From Leucocoprinus leucothites (taxonomy: Eukaryota; Basidiomycota; Agaricomycetes; Agaricales; Agaricaceae), in assembly GCA_013368445.1 (NCBI GenBank), contig JAACJO010000002.1:3083913-3147912 (forward strand): a DNA stretch of 64,000 nucleotides, in the 5' to 3' direction. Shown piece by piece: positions 48,737 to 60,698 of this stretch (position 1 is the first letter of the stretch; each line of letters opens with the position of its first letter). The translations under genes and the position numbers were made by a program. A model generated the notes under the pieces. The model had not been told where the DNA came from. It did no database searches and saw nothing but the letters and a program-made list of their open reading frames with translations.

Positions 48737-50400
48737 ATGTATCGCTCAGGTACTGTAAGTTTTACCTCTATTTCTAGAATTTCATGCGATCTGAAACCTA
48801 TGCAGCACTCTGGACGGCCATTCCGTGCATACTATCTTTCCGATGAAATAAATCTTCCGTTAGACGGTGTTTCGGGATCTTGGTTACTATCGGACCAGCT
48901 TGTCACTGTGTCTGAGCCTACGCCTACCTCTACGTCTATCAATCCTTCATTGCCCGGGTCAGACGGAGTGTCAGTTGTTGGGTCACCTCAGCCAAAGGAA
49001 GCACTTGAAAACCAAGGGCAGATTCAACGCAACCTTCTTCCTCGGAATGTAGCGGATGGAATCTTGGTAAGTCGCTCACTCATTCATGTAGGTTATAGGC
49101 ATGTCATACTTTGCACAGAATCGTCAAAAAGCTGCACGCGCTATTAAGCGACATCAAGAACGACCTACACACATTGTAACGCGTGAAGACATTGAACGCC
49201 AGAAAGCTGTTGCTGACAGTGCTATTGTCACTAGGCTTTCCCCTACTGATGCAACGAAAGATATTTGTATGAGTGGTTTTAACGTGAACAAAAAGCTACC
49301 GAAAATACCCCCCATATTCTCGCTCTCGAGAAGTTATCCAACTCAGATTCCCACCGCAAAGCTTCAGTCAACAGTCCCACACTTGACGATTTGAGGAGGT
49401 GGAATTTTACCATTATTCCCTGGGTGTAAGCTTCCAAAGTTTTATTTACTTACTTAAAACTTCAACTGACCTTTACCGTTAGAGATGTAGACATGCCCAT
49501 CTGCCTTTCCGACGGGTGTGTGGTCCTCGTTCGTTCAGGCATTCCGCAGAAAGGCAAATACGCTGAAGATGTCAGAGATGCCTACTTCGATGTGGAGAAC
49601 TACAGGCAGAGAGGTGACTTCAGCGATCAAGGTACTGAACACCGTCGAGGAACTTATGACTTACTTAACATTGGCATCAATCACGGGAACGGTACAACTG
49701 GCGCGAAGCAGGCTGATACAGGGAAAAATGGGCATATTGTGGAGGACCTTCTCAGAAACAGGAGATTTAGGAGGTTTGCTGGATTTATTGATAGTGAGGA
49801 TCGCCCTATCTTTTTTCTCCGCCACCCATCTGACGTTTCACCGCGCAATTAGAATTTACCTGTGAATGGCAGCCGCGAATACACCAGGAGTACGCCACTG
49901 TCATGGACGCTTTGCTTCGGAGTCGCCCCGACCTGCAACGAAACTTCGATCGATGTGAATACCCCATGGCCTGTATCAACTTTGGCCCCCACGTATCGAC
50001 CTACGTTCATCGCGATGTTCAAAACTACCCCTTTGGAGTTTGTGCTGTTCAACCTCTTGGGCTGTTCGACCACGAGAAATGCGGACACCTCATTTTATGG
50101 GACCTCAAGATCGCTTTGGAGTTTCCACCTGGCTCTGTTATACTACTTCCGTCCGCTCTCCTCTATCACTCAAATGTGCCCGTGCCATTGGATGCTGTAC
50201 GCGCATCATTTGTCCTCTATATGCCTGGAGAGCTTGTTCGATATGTTGAGAATGGGTTACGGACCAACATGAGTCTCTCTATACAGGACCCTAAACTCCT
50301 CGCACAGTTGACAGAGAAGAGGCAGTTGAATTGGAGGGGCAAGGTTTCGAACTTTACCACGATCGAGTCTGTGCAGTCCGGCACCCTTCATATTGTGTAG
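48737..50400 (+). CDS. TET/JBP-type 2-oxoglutarate/Fe(II) dioxygenase
   Basis: Six exons (48737-48754, 48806-49066, 49119-49266, 49347-49425, 49483-49793, 49853-50400) add to 1,365 nt, an intact 454-residue protein. The C-terminal half is a double-stranded beta-helix oxygenase of the fungal TET/JBP group: the HxD iron pair is in TYVHRDVQN, followed by GHLILWDLKIALEFPPGSVI, the distal His in LYHSNVPV and the 2-oxoglutarate-binding Arg in VRASF. N-terminal to this are WNFTIIPW, a strand with PICLSDGCVVLV, an RRGTYDLLNIGINHGNG block and a MACINFGPHV strand. Members oxidise 5-methylpyrimidines in DNA (or RNA); in fungi they are expanded and often linked to KDZ transposons, but no KDZ transposase is visible here. 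It lies between Snf2 B2 and C2, absent from the first cassette. Exact substrate is inferred. Confidence 0.9.
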
Positions 50401-50812
50401 AGTCTGGTCCGCGCTGTAAACTCCTCTTTGTCACGTGTTTCAATAAATTCGCGCATACCGTGATATCCCTTTTCTGATCAAGGTTTATCCCCATAATTCG
50501 CAGGATAGTACTGTAAGTCACACCATAGGAGCGTGTGAATAAATATTCAGGGTCAAGGGCTTCCCCACGCCGCTAAATCTGTACCTTTATTCAGAGTCCA
50601 AACTTTCTTTGGATCCATTTTCTTCGGTCCTCCTTTCCTCAAAGTGAATCTTTGTTCTCACCTTATCCATTATTCAAGCCTGACCTGACAGCTATATCTT
50701 GTCCAATCCACTGGAAGGTCCTTTACTCTCACCTTCGCGACTGGCGCTTACTGACTTTCTTCAGTAATACCCACCCCTTCAGATTCTCGCTCCGCCTTTA
50801 TCCGGGTATACA
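50401..50812. other. TET/JBP-C2 intergenic region
   Basis: A 0.4-kb gap between two plus-strand genes; no gene is seen. It presumably holds the 3' end of the dioxygenase transcript (AATAAA-like CAATAAATTC at about 50441) and the C2 promoter. Confidence 0.4.
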
Positions 50813-53065
50813 ATGGACCTTCCGCCCCGATTACAGGGTATGCTTCGACAATGTAAGTCGAGGCGAACTATTTTGCAATGCGTTGCTGACTTGAGGTTCG
50901 TCTTGCTATCCTCAGCCAGTCTCGCCGCTACCGATGCTAAGCTCTACGGACGATTGAGCTCAACGTGCATATACACCGAATACACGCAGGAAGTTCCGGC
51001 CTCCCAAACCTTCGAGGCGCTTGTCATCACCACTCCCAACGCTGACTATCTCCCCGACATCAATTGTGGCAGGCAGGTTGTCTCGATGTGTAAAGACGGA
51101 AGATGGGGTGCAGAGGATTGGGGCCAATGGCCTCAATGGAATTTTGACGGACAAGACCACTATGCTTACATTCTCCGCCGACCTCCAGCAGACAAGCTTG
51201 AGACGCACCCGCTTCGTATTCTGTGGAAGGACGTATCGGAGTCTGATTTTACCATTCAGTCAGGCAATGTCGGATTTCTCTCGCCTATTTTGATACAGAG
51301 CCTATATTCTATTCGCATGGACCTTCAATCTGAGGTTGATGCTTGTGCCACCTTGGATGCTACCGACCACCTTAAGCTTCAACGAGCGTCACGAACAATG
51401 CGAAGCTTCACGTCTACGCTCAAATCATGCCCTCAAACTTTTCAGGATGCCGTCGTGGCATGGGCTACCGCTCAGCGATTCTGCCTCGAAACTCGCGCCC
51501 TCCTTGACAAAATCAAGAAGTGGGATCGTATGGCTTTTAGAGGCACCCCGCTCGCAGACAATTCTATTATGGGCTTGGTCACAGACCGTGCATCCCTTGT
51601 GTTTGAGATGCACGAGCGAGGGGTCCCTGTCTGGTATGTGCGCCCGTACGCAGAGAGAAAGGATGTAAAAATCGTGAAGGAATGCCGCGTCGTTTCCGCC
51701 GATGCGCAAGGCATTACCACCGCACGTTGGCCCGGGGCGCCCATTTTTTATGAAGGACCGCTAGCTCGTCAGATGCATACCTACGTCCAGAACTGGCGTC
51801 CCGGTTGCCTTGACATACAGCTTATCCAAGGAAATCCCTCCCAGGGTGGTATTACCGATCTACCGCCCACCGAGTCATCTACCACGTTACCACAGCTCAA
51901 GAAGTCTAGCTCCTCAAATACGGCTTCCCGCTCTGCTCCGCCTGCACCTCATAATAGCCGAGAGTTCAAGAGCAGTCGCCCCGTACCATGTAAGCACATT
52001 TCAATCTGTCCATTCTGCGTATGGTTAACTTCAACTATCGAAGACTCGAAACCCACGGCTCTAAAACGGGTTAACAAGAAAACCCTTTCCAAGATTGCTA
52101 TCAACATGGAGAACTTTATTCAATACGACTCGCCCAACTCCCCTACTCCCTTGGTTCACTGGCAAACTGCTCTTTCTGGCGTCAATCCTGATCAGTCTCG
52201 TATTGTTGCACACTCCCAATTCTCCGTCTTTCGTGGATATGCCTTTCCGCCGCCCCGCATTTTCCTTGTAGGCACCGAAGAACAAATTCCTCCAACCATG
52301 CTTGCCTGGCTTGCGATACGTCCTTTGTGGATGGACGATCTCACTGCTCGCTCCAGACGCAGTCGTAAGCCTCTTCCCAGTCCACAGCAATGGAAGAGTT
52401 TCCTCCGAGATGTGGCGCTGGATTTCGCCTTCTCCGAGCCTAAACAGCTATTAGCTGAACCCTCCACCTCATCCAGGCCGAGCGGTACAAGTCGCAGTAG
52501 CCAAGTCAAGAAATCGGTTCATCAGGTGTTCACCTTCGTTATACCGTCTCCCGAAGCTATGGACGAGATTGTTTGGGATGGTCGCACTGTCTGGCACCGT
52601 GGTACTCCAAACCTCCGCCTCTCTCTTCTAGACCGCAGGCGTATTACATGGGATGTGCAAGAGCACAACTTCAGGCTTGAGCTAATCACTCTTGATCAAG
52701 TCCTGATGGCCTCGGAGTGGGCCACAGAAGCAGGTGCAGTTGCGCGCCAGGACAAGTTCGTCGACATGTGGCCAAACGACATCATCCTTGTTGACAAACT
52801 TCCACCAACTATATCAGGGATCAGCGCCGAGGACTGGAGGAAACGAGCGCCATTTGTTGAAGCGTTTCGACGCGTTATCAAAGACTGGCCGGGCAGTATT
52901 CCGGGACAACTCCGAAGGTCGTATTTACGACAGACCGACGGGACGTGGAGCAAATCCACTGTGGAGAAGGTGGAAAAGTTAGCGACTGCGCATTACTGTC
53001 AGGAATTCTTTGATATGTTTGGTAGAGCTCCGTGTATCCCCCATGTCCTTCCTCCTCTTATCTGA
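50813..53065 (+). CDS. Cassette gene C, copy 2: conserved hypothetical protein (711 aa)
   Basis: Exons 50813-50852, 50916-51989 and 52044-53065 add to 2,136 nt, so the frame is intact. It shares blocks with C1: LVITTPNADYLPD, DGRWGAEDWGQWPQW, FDGQDHYAYILRRPP, FCLETRALLDKI, GVPVWYVRP, WPGAPIFYEGPLAR, FRGYAFPPP, PLPSPQQW, WDVQEHNFRLEL and FGRAPCIPH. The middle (about residues 340 to 390) is a Ser-rich linker; both halves appear globular. No signal peptide, membrane segment or known catalytic motif is seen and the role is unknown. The tiny first exon (13 codons) before a GTAAGT donor is supported by the same layout in C1. The ATG at 50813 is the only one that joins in phase. It follows the TET/JBP gene by 0.4 kb on the same strand. 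Confidence 0.85.
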   Translation: MDLPPRLQGMLRQCKSRRTILQCVADLRFVLLSSASLAATDAKLYGRLSSTCIYTEYTQEVPASQTFEALVITTPNADYLPDINCGRQVVSMCKDGRWGAEDWGQWPQWNFDGQDHYAYILRRPPADKLETHPLRILWKDVSESDFTIQSGNVGFLSPILIQSLYSIRMDLQSEVDACATLDATDHLKLQRASRTMRSFTSTLKSCPQTFQDAVVAWATAQRFCLETRALLDKIKKWDRMAFRGTPLADNSIMGLVTDRASLVFEMHERGVPVWYVRPYAERKDVKIVKECRVVSADAQGITTARWPGAPIFYEGPLARQMHTYVQNWRPGCLDIQLIQGNPSQGGITDLPPTESSTTLPQLKKSSSSNTASRSAPPAPHNSREFKSSRPVPCKHISICPFCVWLTSTIEDSKPTALKRVNKKTLSKIAINMENFIQYDSPNSPTPLVHWQTALSGVNPDQSRIVAHSQFSVFRGYAFPPPRIFLVGTEEQIPPTMLAWLAIRPLWMDDLTARSRRSRKPLPSPQQWKSFLRDVALDFAFSEPKQLLAEPSTSSRPSGTSRSSQVKKSVHQVFTFVIPSPEAMDEIVWDGRTVWHRGTPNLRLSLLDRRRITWDVQEHNFRLELITLDQVLMASEWATEAGAVARQDKFVDMWPNDIILVDKLPPTISGISAEDWRKRAPFVEAFRRVIKDWPGSIPGQLRRSYLRQTDGTWSKSTVEKVEKLATAHYCQEFFDMFGRAPCIPHVLPPLI

Positions 53066-55100
53066 ACATTCATTACACCTTTGTTAGTTCCTACTTCTAC
53101 GTATTGCATCTGATGTATTCGTCCTTGCGGCCTTCATGTTTCTTGAGCCAAGCTTGCCGTCGGTTTGAATCCCACTACCTTTTTGCCATCGCGCTTGTGG
53201 CTCTTGCAAGGGACTCGAGTATGCCAGAAATGATTGCATCTAATCACTGCGCGCATAGAGTCATATATAATATATTTTGACCAAACACCAGAAACAACAA
53301 TGGCAGGATCAATGAGGTTAGATCAATGCAAGAGGAACAGTACAGTAAAGTAGCAGCGTTTACAGAGCAATAGGGCCACGTCCAGTTGCAGCAGCAACCA
53401 AGTGACCTTCGGGAGTGGACTGAACTTGTTCACAAACACCTCAGAAAAAGGAGAATTAAACGTCAAGGCGACTGTATCATCTACCAATTGCACATCTAAA
53501 CAAGCATCGACGTATGAACTAATCATAACCAACTCACTTACAAAACGTTGATTGCGACCTCAGCACCCACTGACACCTTCGCCGTGAGGTTTTACGCCAT
53601 TCAATTCCGAAAAAAATATAGGAAAAAGGGTTAAGCATTCATCGGCGACAGATATTTCAATAGGAGCTCACGGAAGGAAAGGATTGTAAATCTCCCAAAT
53701 GAACCTTAGGAGGAGCTTGTCGTTGACGCAGAGAGCCTTGCTATCGCCGAGGATCTCGCTGAGGTTGACGGTAAACACGGACAGTGGCCGATTTTGAGAT
53801 GTGAACCGATTCATCTTAGGGAATTCTGTCATCACGGATGAGGCCACGCGTAAAGGAGAGTGTCGTGATTCTGATGGCCGACCTTAGAAGCCCGAGGATG
53901 GACAGTGGATGGGAAGAAGAGGGGCTGAAATATCCAATAAGCAATGCAGAGTGTTTTGACGCGAGTCAATCAACACGCCCGTAAGAAAAAAAATTGAGGT
54001 CAAGCGAAGCCCTGACCTCCTCTTGAAGGGAAAAGGAACACCAATTTCATTGTACGCTTTAGCGCGGTGCGTCAGCCATCTGGCCAGGACTCGGGGTACT
54101 GACTACGGCATCGGGAATGTCTGCAAACTTTACCTTCGCCGACAGGTGTCAGGCTCAGCAAATGAAAATACGCAATATAACTAAGGACACAGTGCAAAGA
54201 ACGCATGAGGGTAAGAAGCAGACGGAGATGAACCGCGATATCCGGCGTGCTGGTTATCTTGATTTAGCTGACGCAAGAAGTTCTCAAACTTGTTTGATTG
54301 CCATTTGGTCCCCGGTCATAACTTAATAAGCATGGGCGCCAAATCAGAGCTGTCAATATACTATCCTGACGACCGCTATCGAGGAACCCCAGTGCCTGAA
54401 GGTATCACAAAACTTAACATGACCGGTTGAGTGATGCTTTATTTGCTGACACGCTGTCGTGAAGTTTTCGTACCTGACTCATTGTCGGTCGTTTCTAGAG
54501 TACGACCGCCGTTTTCGAGCCGACCACAGGGCTCGCGACGTTGTTCCCTCCATTCTGTGGAGAAGGGAGCAGTTGGCAGGCACAGAACTTACCGTCCTGG
54601 ATGAGGGTCCCGCAACGCGATGGGTCGCTTCAAGCTCGCATCCCAGCCAAGTCGCTACCTGTTTTGGAACCAGCAGGGGATTCGCTTCGCAGTCATTTTT
54701 TTCATTTTCTCGTCACCGTGATAGCTCCATGCCTAATAATTTTGGCGATTCACTGGCAATCTGTCGAATGCAATTAGTATCGCCACTTCTCGCATTTTAT
54801 TCCCGGCCTTGACAGCTTGGAATCCACAATATCGCGAGTCTTCCGTTTTCTCCTAGGGTACTTACGTCGTAATTTCCACTTCAGTGCTTTCTTTACGCTC
54901 CATATGGTTGATTATTTCCCGGTCCAGTGCGTCAGCAATTTTTCTAGATGACGACGTTATATCGAACTTCGCCATCTTTCTTCGATCCGCAACGTCGCGT
55001 CCAAAATTTCAATAGTAATCTCCGGCTTGTGAAGGCTTCAATACTGGACACCTCTTTCCCTTGCATATACCTCATCGTCTCACCAGGCAGCAGGAACAAG
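53066..55100. other. Stretch without a supported gene
   Basis: Frames here are under 120 codons with no recognised domain. A CGCCGACAGGTGTCAGGC module near 54136 resembles those in the inverted-repeat element at 36145-36586. Confidence 0.4.
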
Positions 55101-55102
55101 CC

Positions 55103-55108
55103 TTTAAA
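55103..55108 (+). promoter_or_regulatory. TATA-like box of the RPA14-like gene at 55151
   Basis: TTTAAA, 43 to 48 nt upstream of the ATG; a weak match. Confidence 0.35.
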
Positions 55109-55150
55109 AGCAGAACCAATTCACCTCCCTCACCCCAGCAATTTCACTCC

Positions 55151-55671
55151 ATGAGCGATAATTCCGAGATAATACCCCTTGTCAACGGCAAGATGCTTGA
55201 AAAATGCGTCGGTCGCCTTGTGAAATTCCCATGCAAAGTCCTCCAGGTATGTCTTATACCCTCTTGTCGCCTATGCAGCCCGACTCGCAGCTGAACAAGT
55301 TTTTTAAGTGCTGTCGCAACACTGCTAAAGTTTTGTCGACCGACAATCTGACCGTCGATATTCACTTCGAAAATGTGAGAGTTCACCGTACTTCGTCCAC
55401 TGTGAAGGGGCACTGACGTTGTTGGTCCAGGAGCCCGATTTTGAGGCGCCTCTCGTCGAAATCAAGGGAGCTGTGGTATCACCGACAACCATAGCAATGG
55501 AATCTTTCTCCTACATTGCAGACGGCCCAGGTATGTGATCGGCCCTGGAGCTTACCTTTCCCGACTGACAGAATCACAGAACTAGAAGATATCAACAATA
55601 TTATACTGATCCTCCATGATCCTATGATGCTTCCTTTGACCTACGGATCCTTGGGGGTGAGCCTTCTGTAG
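55151..55671 (+). CDS. RPA14/Rfa3 (Ten1-like) OB-fold protein, copy 4
   Basis: Exons 55151-55246, 55309-55374, 55431-55530 and 55580-55671 sum to 354 nt, giving 117 aa, the typical RPA3 length. Domain order matches RPA3: PLVNGKMLEKCVGRLVKFPC as strand 1 with V-N-x-x-x-L, TAKVLSTDNLTVDIHFEN as strands 2 and 3, APLVEIKGAVVSPTTIAMES as strands 4 and 5, then a C-terminal helix ELEDINNIILILHDP. The acceptor TTTTTTAAG at 55308 was chosen because it gives the spacing seen in RPA3 between strands 1 and 2. It lies 2.1 kb downstream of C2, the equivalent position to the gene at 27370 after C1. Confidence 0.75.
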
Positions 55672-57950
55672 CCGTCAGCAACTTAAAATACTTTTGCTGT
55701 GTAACAACGAACCTCTGTATCCGTCACAATGATCAACAATCGTACAAATCTTGTCAAATTGCAAAGGATGACACCGTCCATAAATCCGTCCCTCGAAGAT
55801 TTCAGACGTTACTGCACAAGCATTGGCTGGCAGGTTCATTCTAACTCTGTCAATTAATCATGCCTGGGCTCGAGTGCATGCAACACTGATGGCGCGCATG
55901 AAGTCATACACTCTTGATCGGGGTGGAGTCAAACTATGATTAAGTAGTACGTCCTTCCTTTCACCCGAAAAAGTCGCATGTGAAAATTGTCCACCATGTT
56001 CCGTCTTTCACCATGGATACTCAACATAGGCCACTCGCCTCACACGATAACTCCATGTTCACTCTTTTCTATGACTCCTTTTGCGCCCTCCCAGCCGACT
56101 GAGCTTAATCGTCCTTGGCGGATGATGAAATATTGCCCGCCCGATTAAGCGCCTGATTCTATCTTCTAGGATGCAGAAGAGAACACCAAGTTCGAGTTTT
56201 GCGACCAGCACATTGCCTGCGGGCCTGAGAGTATTTGTCGAGGACGGCGACCGAGTATCCCCAACCACAGCCCACCCGTACCCTCACCCCTTATATAAAG
56301 ATGGCCAGGATATTCTCAGATCTTCTTGGTGCACAGGCGATCAACTGGTGGGCGTACGGGTTGGACGCACGTTCCTCTCTACTTTCAGGTTCACCCTTTC
56401 AAAGTTCAGTTCCTGTAGACGATCCTACCTTTAAAAAGTTGGACCAATGGAGCCCTCTTAGAGCTCCACTAGCTTCGGAAGTACAACCGATTAACCATAA
56501 TCAATGCTAGAGTGATAAACGAGGTCGCCAAGGGAGCTGCTAGAGAAAGCTACTACGACCTACCTTGAAATAACTCTGCCATATTTATTGCTCTGAAAAC
56601 ATTCGTCCCCGACGAATAATATTCGCTTAATCCCCACTTCCTCGCCCACAGTCTATAAGAAGCCATGACGTTTCGGTTCTTTCTCGCAGACGAAACCCGT
56701 CACCCTAAGGCCCGGACACCTTCAGTCCTTCCTCGCAGACGAAAGATATGTTGAACAAGAGAAGCTCTAAGTGTTCCTCTCCGACGAGCACCAAGATTGA
56801 GCACGTGGAGTATTTGTAGCTGCCAAATCCTTCTGTTTGTGGCGAGGATTTAGAGGGTCTGTGTATTATGTGGGGGTTGCGGCGTAAGGTAGTGAATGGA
56901 AGTACCATGTTCGTCATAGACAACAAGTTTCAGCTCACTACAGGACAACAAAATGATTTAGGAGCGGCGGGGAATTTCGGATCAGAATCGCCGTATCTTT
57001 CGCCTGGGTCAAGGAAGGTTTGGTGGGGTATATTAGAGCTATGGGGTCCGATCTGCGTTCGTTGTGGACAAGTACTCTTAGTTATGTAACCTGAAGGGCT
57101 TAGAGCATGCTATTGGCCCCCCCTTCATGGCTACTAGATTCATGCTTCTGTGACGGGAAATTATAATCTCTCATGTTGTTCCTTTAAGCTTCTCTCCTGG
57201 ATAGCCTAGAGTATTTGTTCGTGATACAGACGAAGACCAATTCCGGGACTCTTATATGATGATCCACCAGTCCCTTCTCGGTGTGAACGGATGCACGGCA
57301 GCTATGGCGTGGGTGGTGCTCTTTGGGGTTAAGTGGTTGTTATCGTAAAGGTTGTCAAAATCATTCGCCTCTGACGAACTTTGAACTGCACCTAGTCTTC
57401 CCTGTGCATTTAATCTCACGGTAGTCGAACTACACTGATACTTTGTCGTCCATGAGTAGCTAAGCGGGTATAGGGGGTGCGGGCGTCTTTCTATATTACT
57501 GCATACTCATGTATCTGCGAGCGTCTGGCCTTGGGAAATATTAAAATAGGACCAGGGAGCCTCCCCCATAGCTTTTCAACGTCTCGATCCCACACTCGCG
57601 GGCGCATCACAAATGAGCGACTTGGAGTTATCTAGCAAGTACAATGAGCAATCCAGTGAATGCTGAGTGAAATTGTTTAGGAAGGACCTCTGTGCGTGAT
57701 GGGTGAAGAATGCGGCAGGTAAGCGTATAATAATTGCACATTTCGTATCACGCAAACCAAAAGAATTTGTCTACGAAGAACGGATCATTGGTGGCAGTGA
57801 TCCGAAATATTTCACTTATATACATTGTTCAGGCGAACGATGGGATAAAACGTCCGATCACCTCGAAGCTATATACCTTGGTATCCCGTTCCACACGAAA
57901 GAGATATTGTAGAAGGACCCCCAGGGCAACGATAACAAAATAAGGCCAGT
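55672..57950. other. Subtelomeric stretch with scattered exon-like motifs, no intact gene
   Basis: I see no full gene. Short motifs of the form TTC-nTC-nnn-GACGAA recur (about 56604, 56688, 56738, 56777, 57227, 57363). A 91-codon frame at 56235-56510 includes a TATATAAAG at 56294-56302 directly before an internal ATG and encodes a DLLGAQAINWWAYGLD stretch; it may be an exon but has no family match. Confidence 0.4.
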
Positions 57951-58660
57951 GTTGGGAAGAGCTGATGTAAATCACTTTGATTATTAATTGGGCGCCCTTC
58001 GATCGTTATCACTGGCGCATCGCTATAACTACTTATCATGCCCCCTGCCATCAGGGAATCTGGGCCTGACTTGTTTGGTAAAGTGTGTTACAATACTCAC
58101 CGACTTGGTGTCGTGGACCTCTATCCAACCCACTGTCGGTCCCTTAACTAGAAGGAAGGTTCCCCTGACATCCTGCCCTTAGTACATGCTGAACACGTTC
58201 ATCGCAGACGAATAGAGACTAGCGATCGCCCTGGAATAGCCCGGTCCTTGTGCTCTGTACCCCTGTGCTTTCCGCTCAGCATTCAGAAGAGCGCACCTAG
58301 TTTGTGTCCGTCGTGGGCAAAGAATGTACCAACTGCCAAGATGTGGGCATTGATCACTTGAGTCTTTCTCTGGTGCAATTGCTGAGTGCATCCGTCGTAG
58401 ATGAACACAAATCTCGCTTGGTTGTGCTGGTATCCATGAAGCCCGTGAAACCAAGAAATACACGGGATGTTCGCGGAATGGTTATCTCTCGTCCTGGTTT
58501 TATCTACATACGTGGGAGCCTGCAACCTCCGGGGTATGGTATCTGTAAGTTATAATCACATCCAGCAGGCTACAAGATTGCTCATAAAATAGCTGTCCGT
58601 GGCCCATGACGTTCACGTTCTATGTATCAGTCCACGACTATCAAGACGTTGCCTCACTCA
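57950..58660 (+). repeat. Diverged 700-bp segmental duplication, copy 1
   Basis: Colinear with 61735-62420. Matching landmarks in order: TTGATTATTAATTGGGCGCC / TTGATTATCAATCGGGCGCT; TTTAGCGATCGCC-type block (CTAGCGATCGCCCTGG / TTAGCGATCGCCTTGG); CCCCTGTGCTTTCCGCTCAG / CCCCTGTGTTTTCCACTCAG; AGAAATACACGGGATGTTC / AGAAATACACAGGGTGTTC; a CTGTAAGT donor-like site followed by a TCAGTCCACGACTATCAA / TCAATCCACAACCATCAA block. Each copy has splice-like signals, so it may have been a gene, now decayed. Confidence 0.75.
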
Positions 58661-60690
58661 ACTGACGCTTTGCACGCTGATACGATGACAGGACGGCAAG
58701 GACATCGACGTTTCCATAGAAGGGTGGACTCTCCCCAATATGCCCAACTGAGCTCGACCCCATCCACCTCTGGAATGATGCTGAATGCTAACACGGGTGG
58801 ATCTGCTTCCTTCGCACGGCCCAGCTATTAAGTCATTGTTATTGTGATTACTATTAGAAGATGAAACCACGGATTCTCAAACGTGGGGTGCGGTGACGGA
58901 TGAGGAGCGGCGATTAGGCTTGATAGTGCAATGGCGATCTGACGATCGACGGTCAATGGGTGAAGTAACGCTCTACCAATCATGGCAGGTGCGATAGATC
59001 TCGGATGCTTTGATAACGTCCGATGGCTTCTTGATGTTCCTGTGTGTGACCAGGGTCCAAAGCGTGATCAACCGGAGTCGTGAATTTCTTGCACAAGGTC
59101 CTGGCCCAGAATAATCAAATGACAAACAGAGTTGGGAAGTTCTCACATGAGGTAAAGTCAGGCTGTCAGCCTCGGGGTCCAACTCCGATTCTTCTCGCTC
59201 CCATCTTCGCTGTCCTGCACCCTTTCGTTGAGCTTGACCCTTGTCGGTGAGACGAAATATCGTAAACTTGCCTGACGCCATAGTCGGTACTACCATATTC
59301 GTACAGCCTGACCAGATGGTTGGCTGGGGCTAGCGTCTTTTCGCGAGTCTACTCAGCTCGCATCGCCTACGAGCTCTCCCATATCCGCGCATATGCTGGC
59401 CCGCTGTCTTCCATCTTTGGCGCCAATTGATTCTTGCTTTACACCCCTCGTAAGCAAGTCTTTTTTTAGTGCTCTCAGTATGTATCCCCTCCGCTGCTGT
59501 AAGCAATTTTATCTGACCCAGTGCTCTGATCGCCTTTCTGGTGGTTCCACGATGCCAGTTAGACTCGGGGTATAACTCTTCGAGTTAGCTCTAGCCCCTT
59601 GACCGCACTCGCGCTCTATGACCATCTGTGTAAGTCTCCTACTTGTGAGAGATTTGTGAGCATCACGCCCACGCTAAGCAGGAGCAGTCCTGTGGTCTTA
59701 AAAGGCCCTCTCATTCCCATCTGTAAGCTTCAACTCCCGCCATTACCTCGTATTCAAATGCTTTCCTCGACGATGGTAAATGGCAACGTCGAAATTCGCT
59801 CCAGCACACCTTCGCATCATCAAGACCACGTTTGTTAATTCCCGTGTCTTTCCAACTTGAAGCTATACATAGGGCAGGTGATCTGCCTTGTTGGCATCCT
59901 TATTTCGGCAAGTGCTTTGATATTTTGTCGCATTTCATTTCCGTCTGATTACCGATTCTTTTCAGCTCAATAGGCCATACCAAATTCGTACTGTTGACGG
60001 GGGCCATGTATCCATTTCTCGCTCTCAGGTGTTTTATTAATAGCATAGGCTGTGAATAGCGCTGACTGGAAACCTGTTCTAGCACGTCTGCTTCAAGCCC
60101 CCCCATGTATCCATACTCGGCATAGCAAAGTCGGCCTCAGAAATTACGATGATCTCCTTCAAACGAGGCCTAGTTGATAATGATGACATCCCGTATCCTG
60201 CAGCTGGTGCGTATATATATATAATTACGCGAGTGGAGTTATCTGTTAACGCTATTCCATAGACGTCAAAATGTTCAACAAAATGATTGATTTTCATCAC
60301 AATCTGCTCGTGGACGTCAAGCGTTGGGTATACAATGTAGTCGCTGCTGTGCGCATCTTCGATCTGTCTCGTCGTCTCTGCCTTTAGTAAATAAATACTT
60401 GTCTTTCGCTTGAATGTTGAAAGTTCACGATGGATCGTTCCCATTGTGGTAATCAAGGTCACTACTCGAGCACCACCGTGCATTCCACTGCTATGGTGCG
60501 CGGGGCGTTCAAAAGCTTAAGCAAGGTTTACTGTGCTTACGCCGCGATTCCCCCATTCTATTCTTCATGGAAGCAAATCGAAGTCGTGGCTCACTTCCCT
60601 GTTGTATTCTTCGCGGAGGCAAGAGGCAAATTGGAGCCTCACTTCTCCATTTGATTTTTCACAGAAGGAAGCCGGAGTCGTAGTTCACTT
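58660..60690. other. Subtelomeric stretch without a supported gene
   Basis: Short frames only. Three CCTGAC...GTCGG-type modules at 59233-59325 resemble one arm of the element at 36145-36586. Repeated TTCATGGAAGCAAATCGAAG / TTCGCGGAGGCAAGAGGCAA / CACAGAAGGAAGCCGGAGTC stretches at 60565-60690, each followed by GTGGCTCACTTCCC-like text, form a short degenerate repeat directly before the last RPA14-like gene. Confidence 0.45.
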
Positions 60691-60698
60691 CCCACCCG

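Noticed and set aside
48737..50400. Dioxygenase as part of a KDZ transposon
   Set aside because: No KDZ (Zisupton/Dileera) transposase-like sequence, cysteine cluster or terminal repeats are seen within the window around it. The link is known in fungi, but not shown here.
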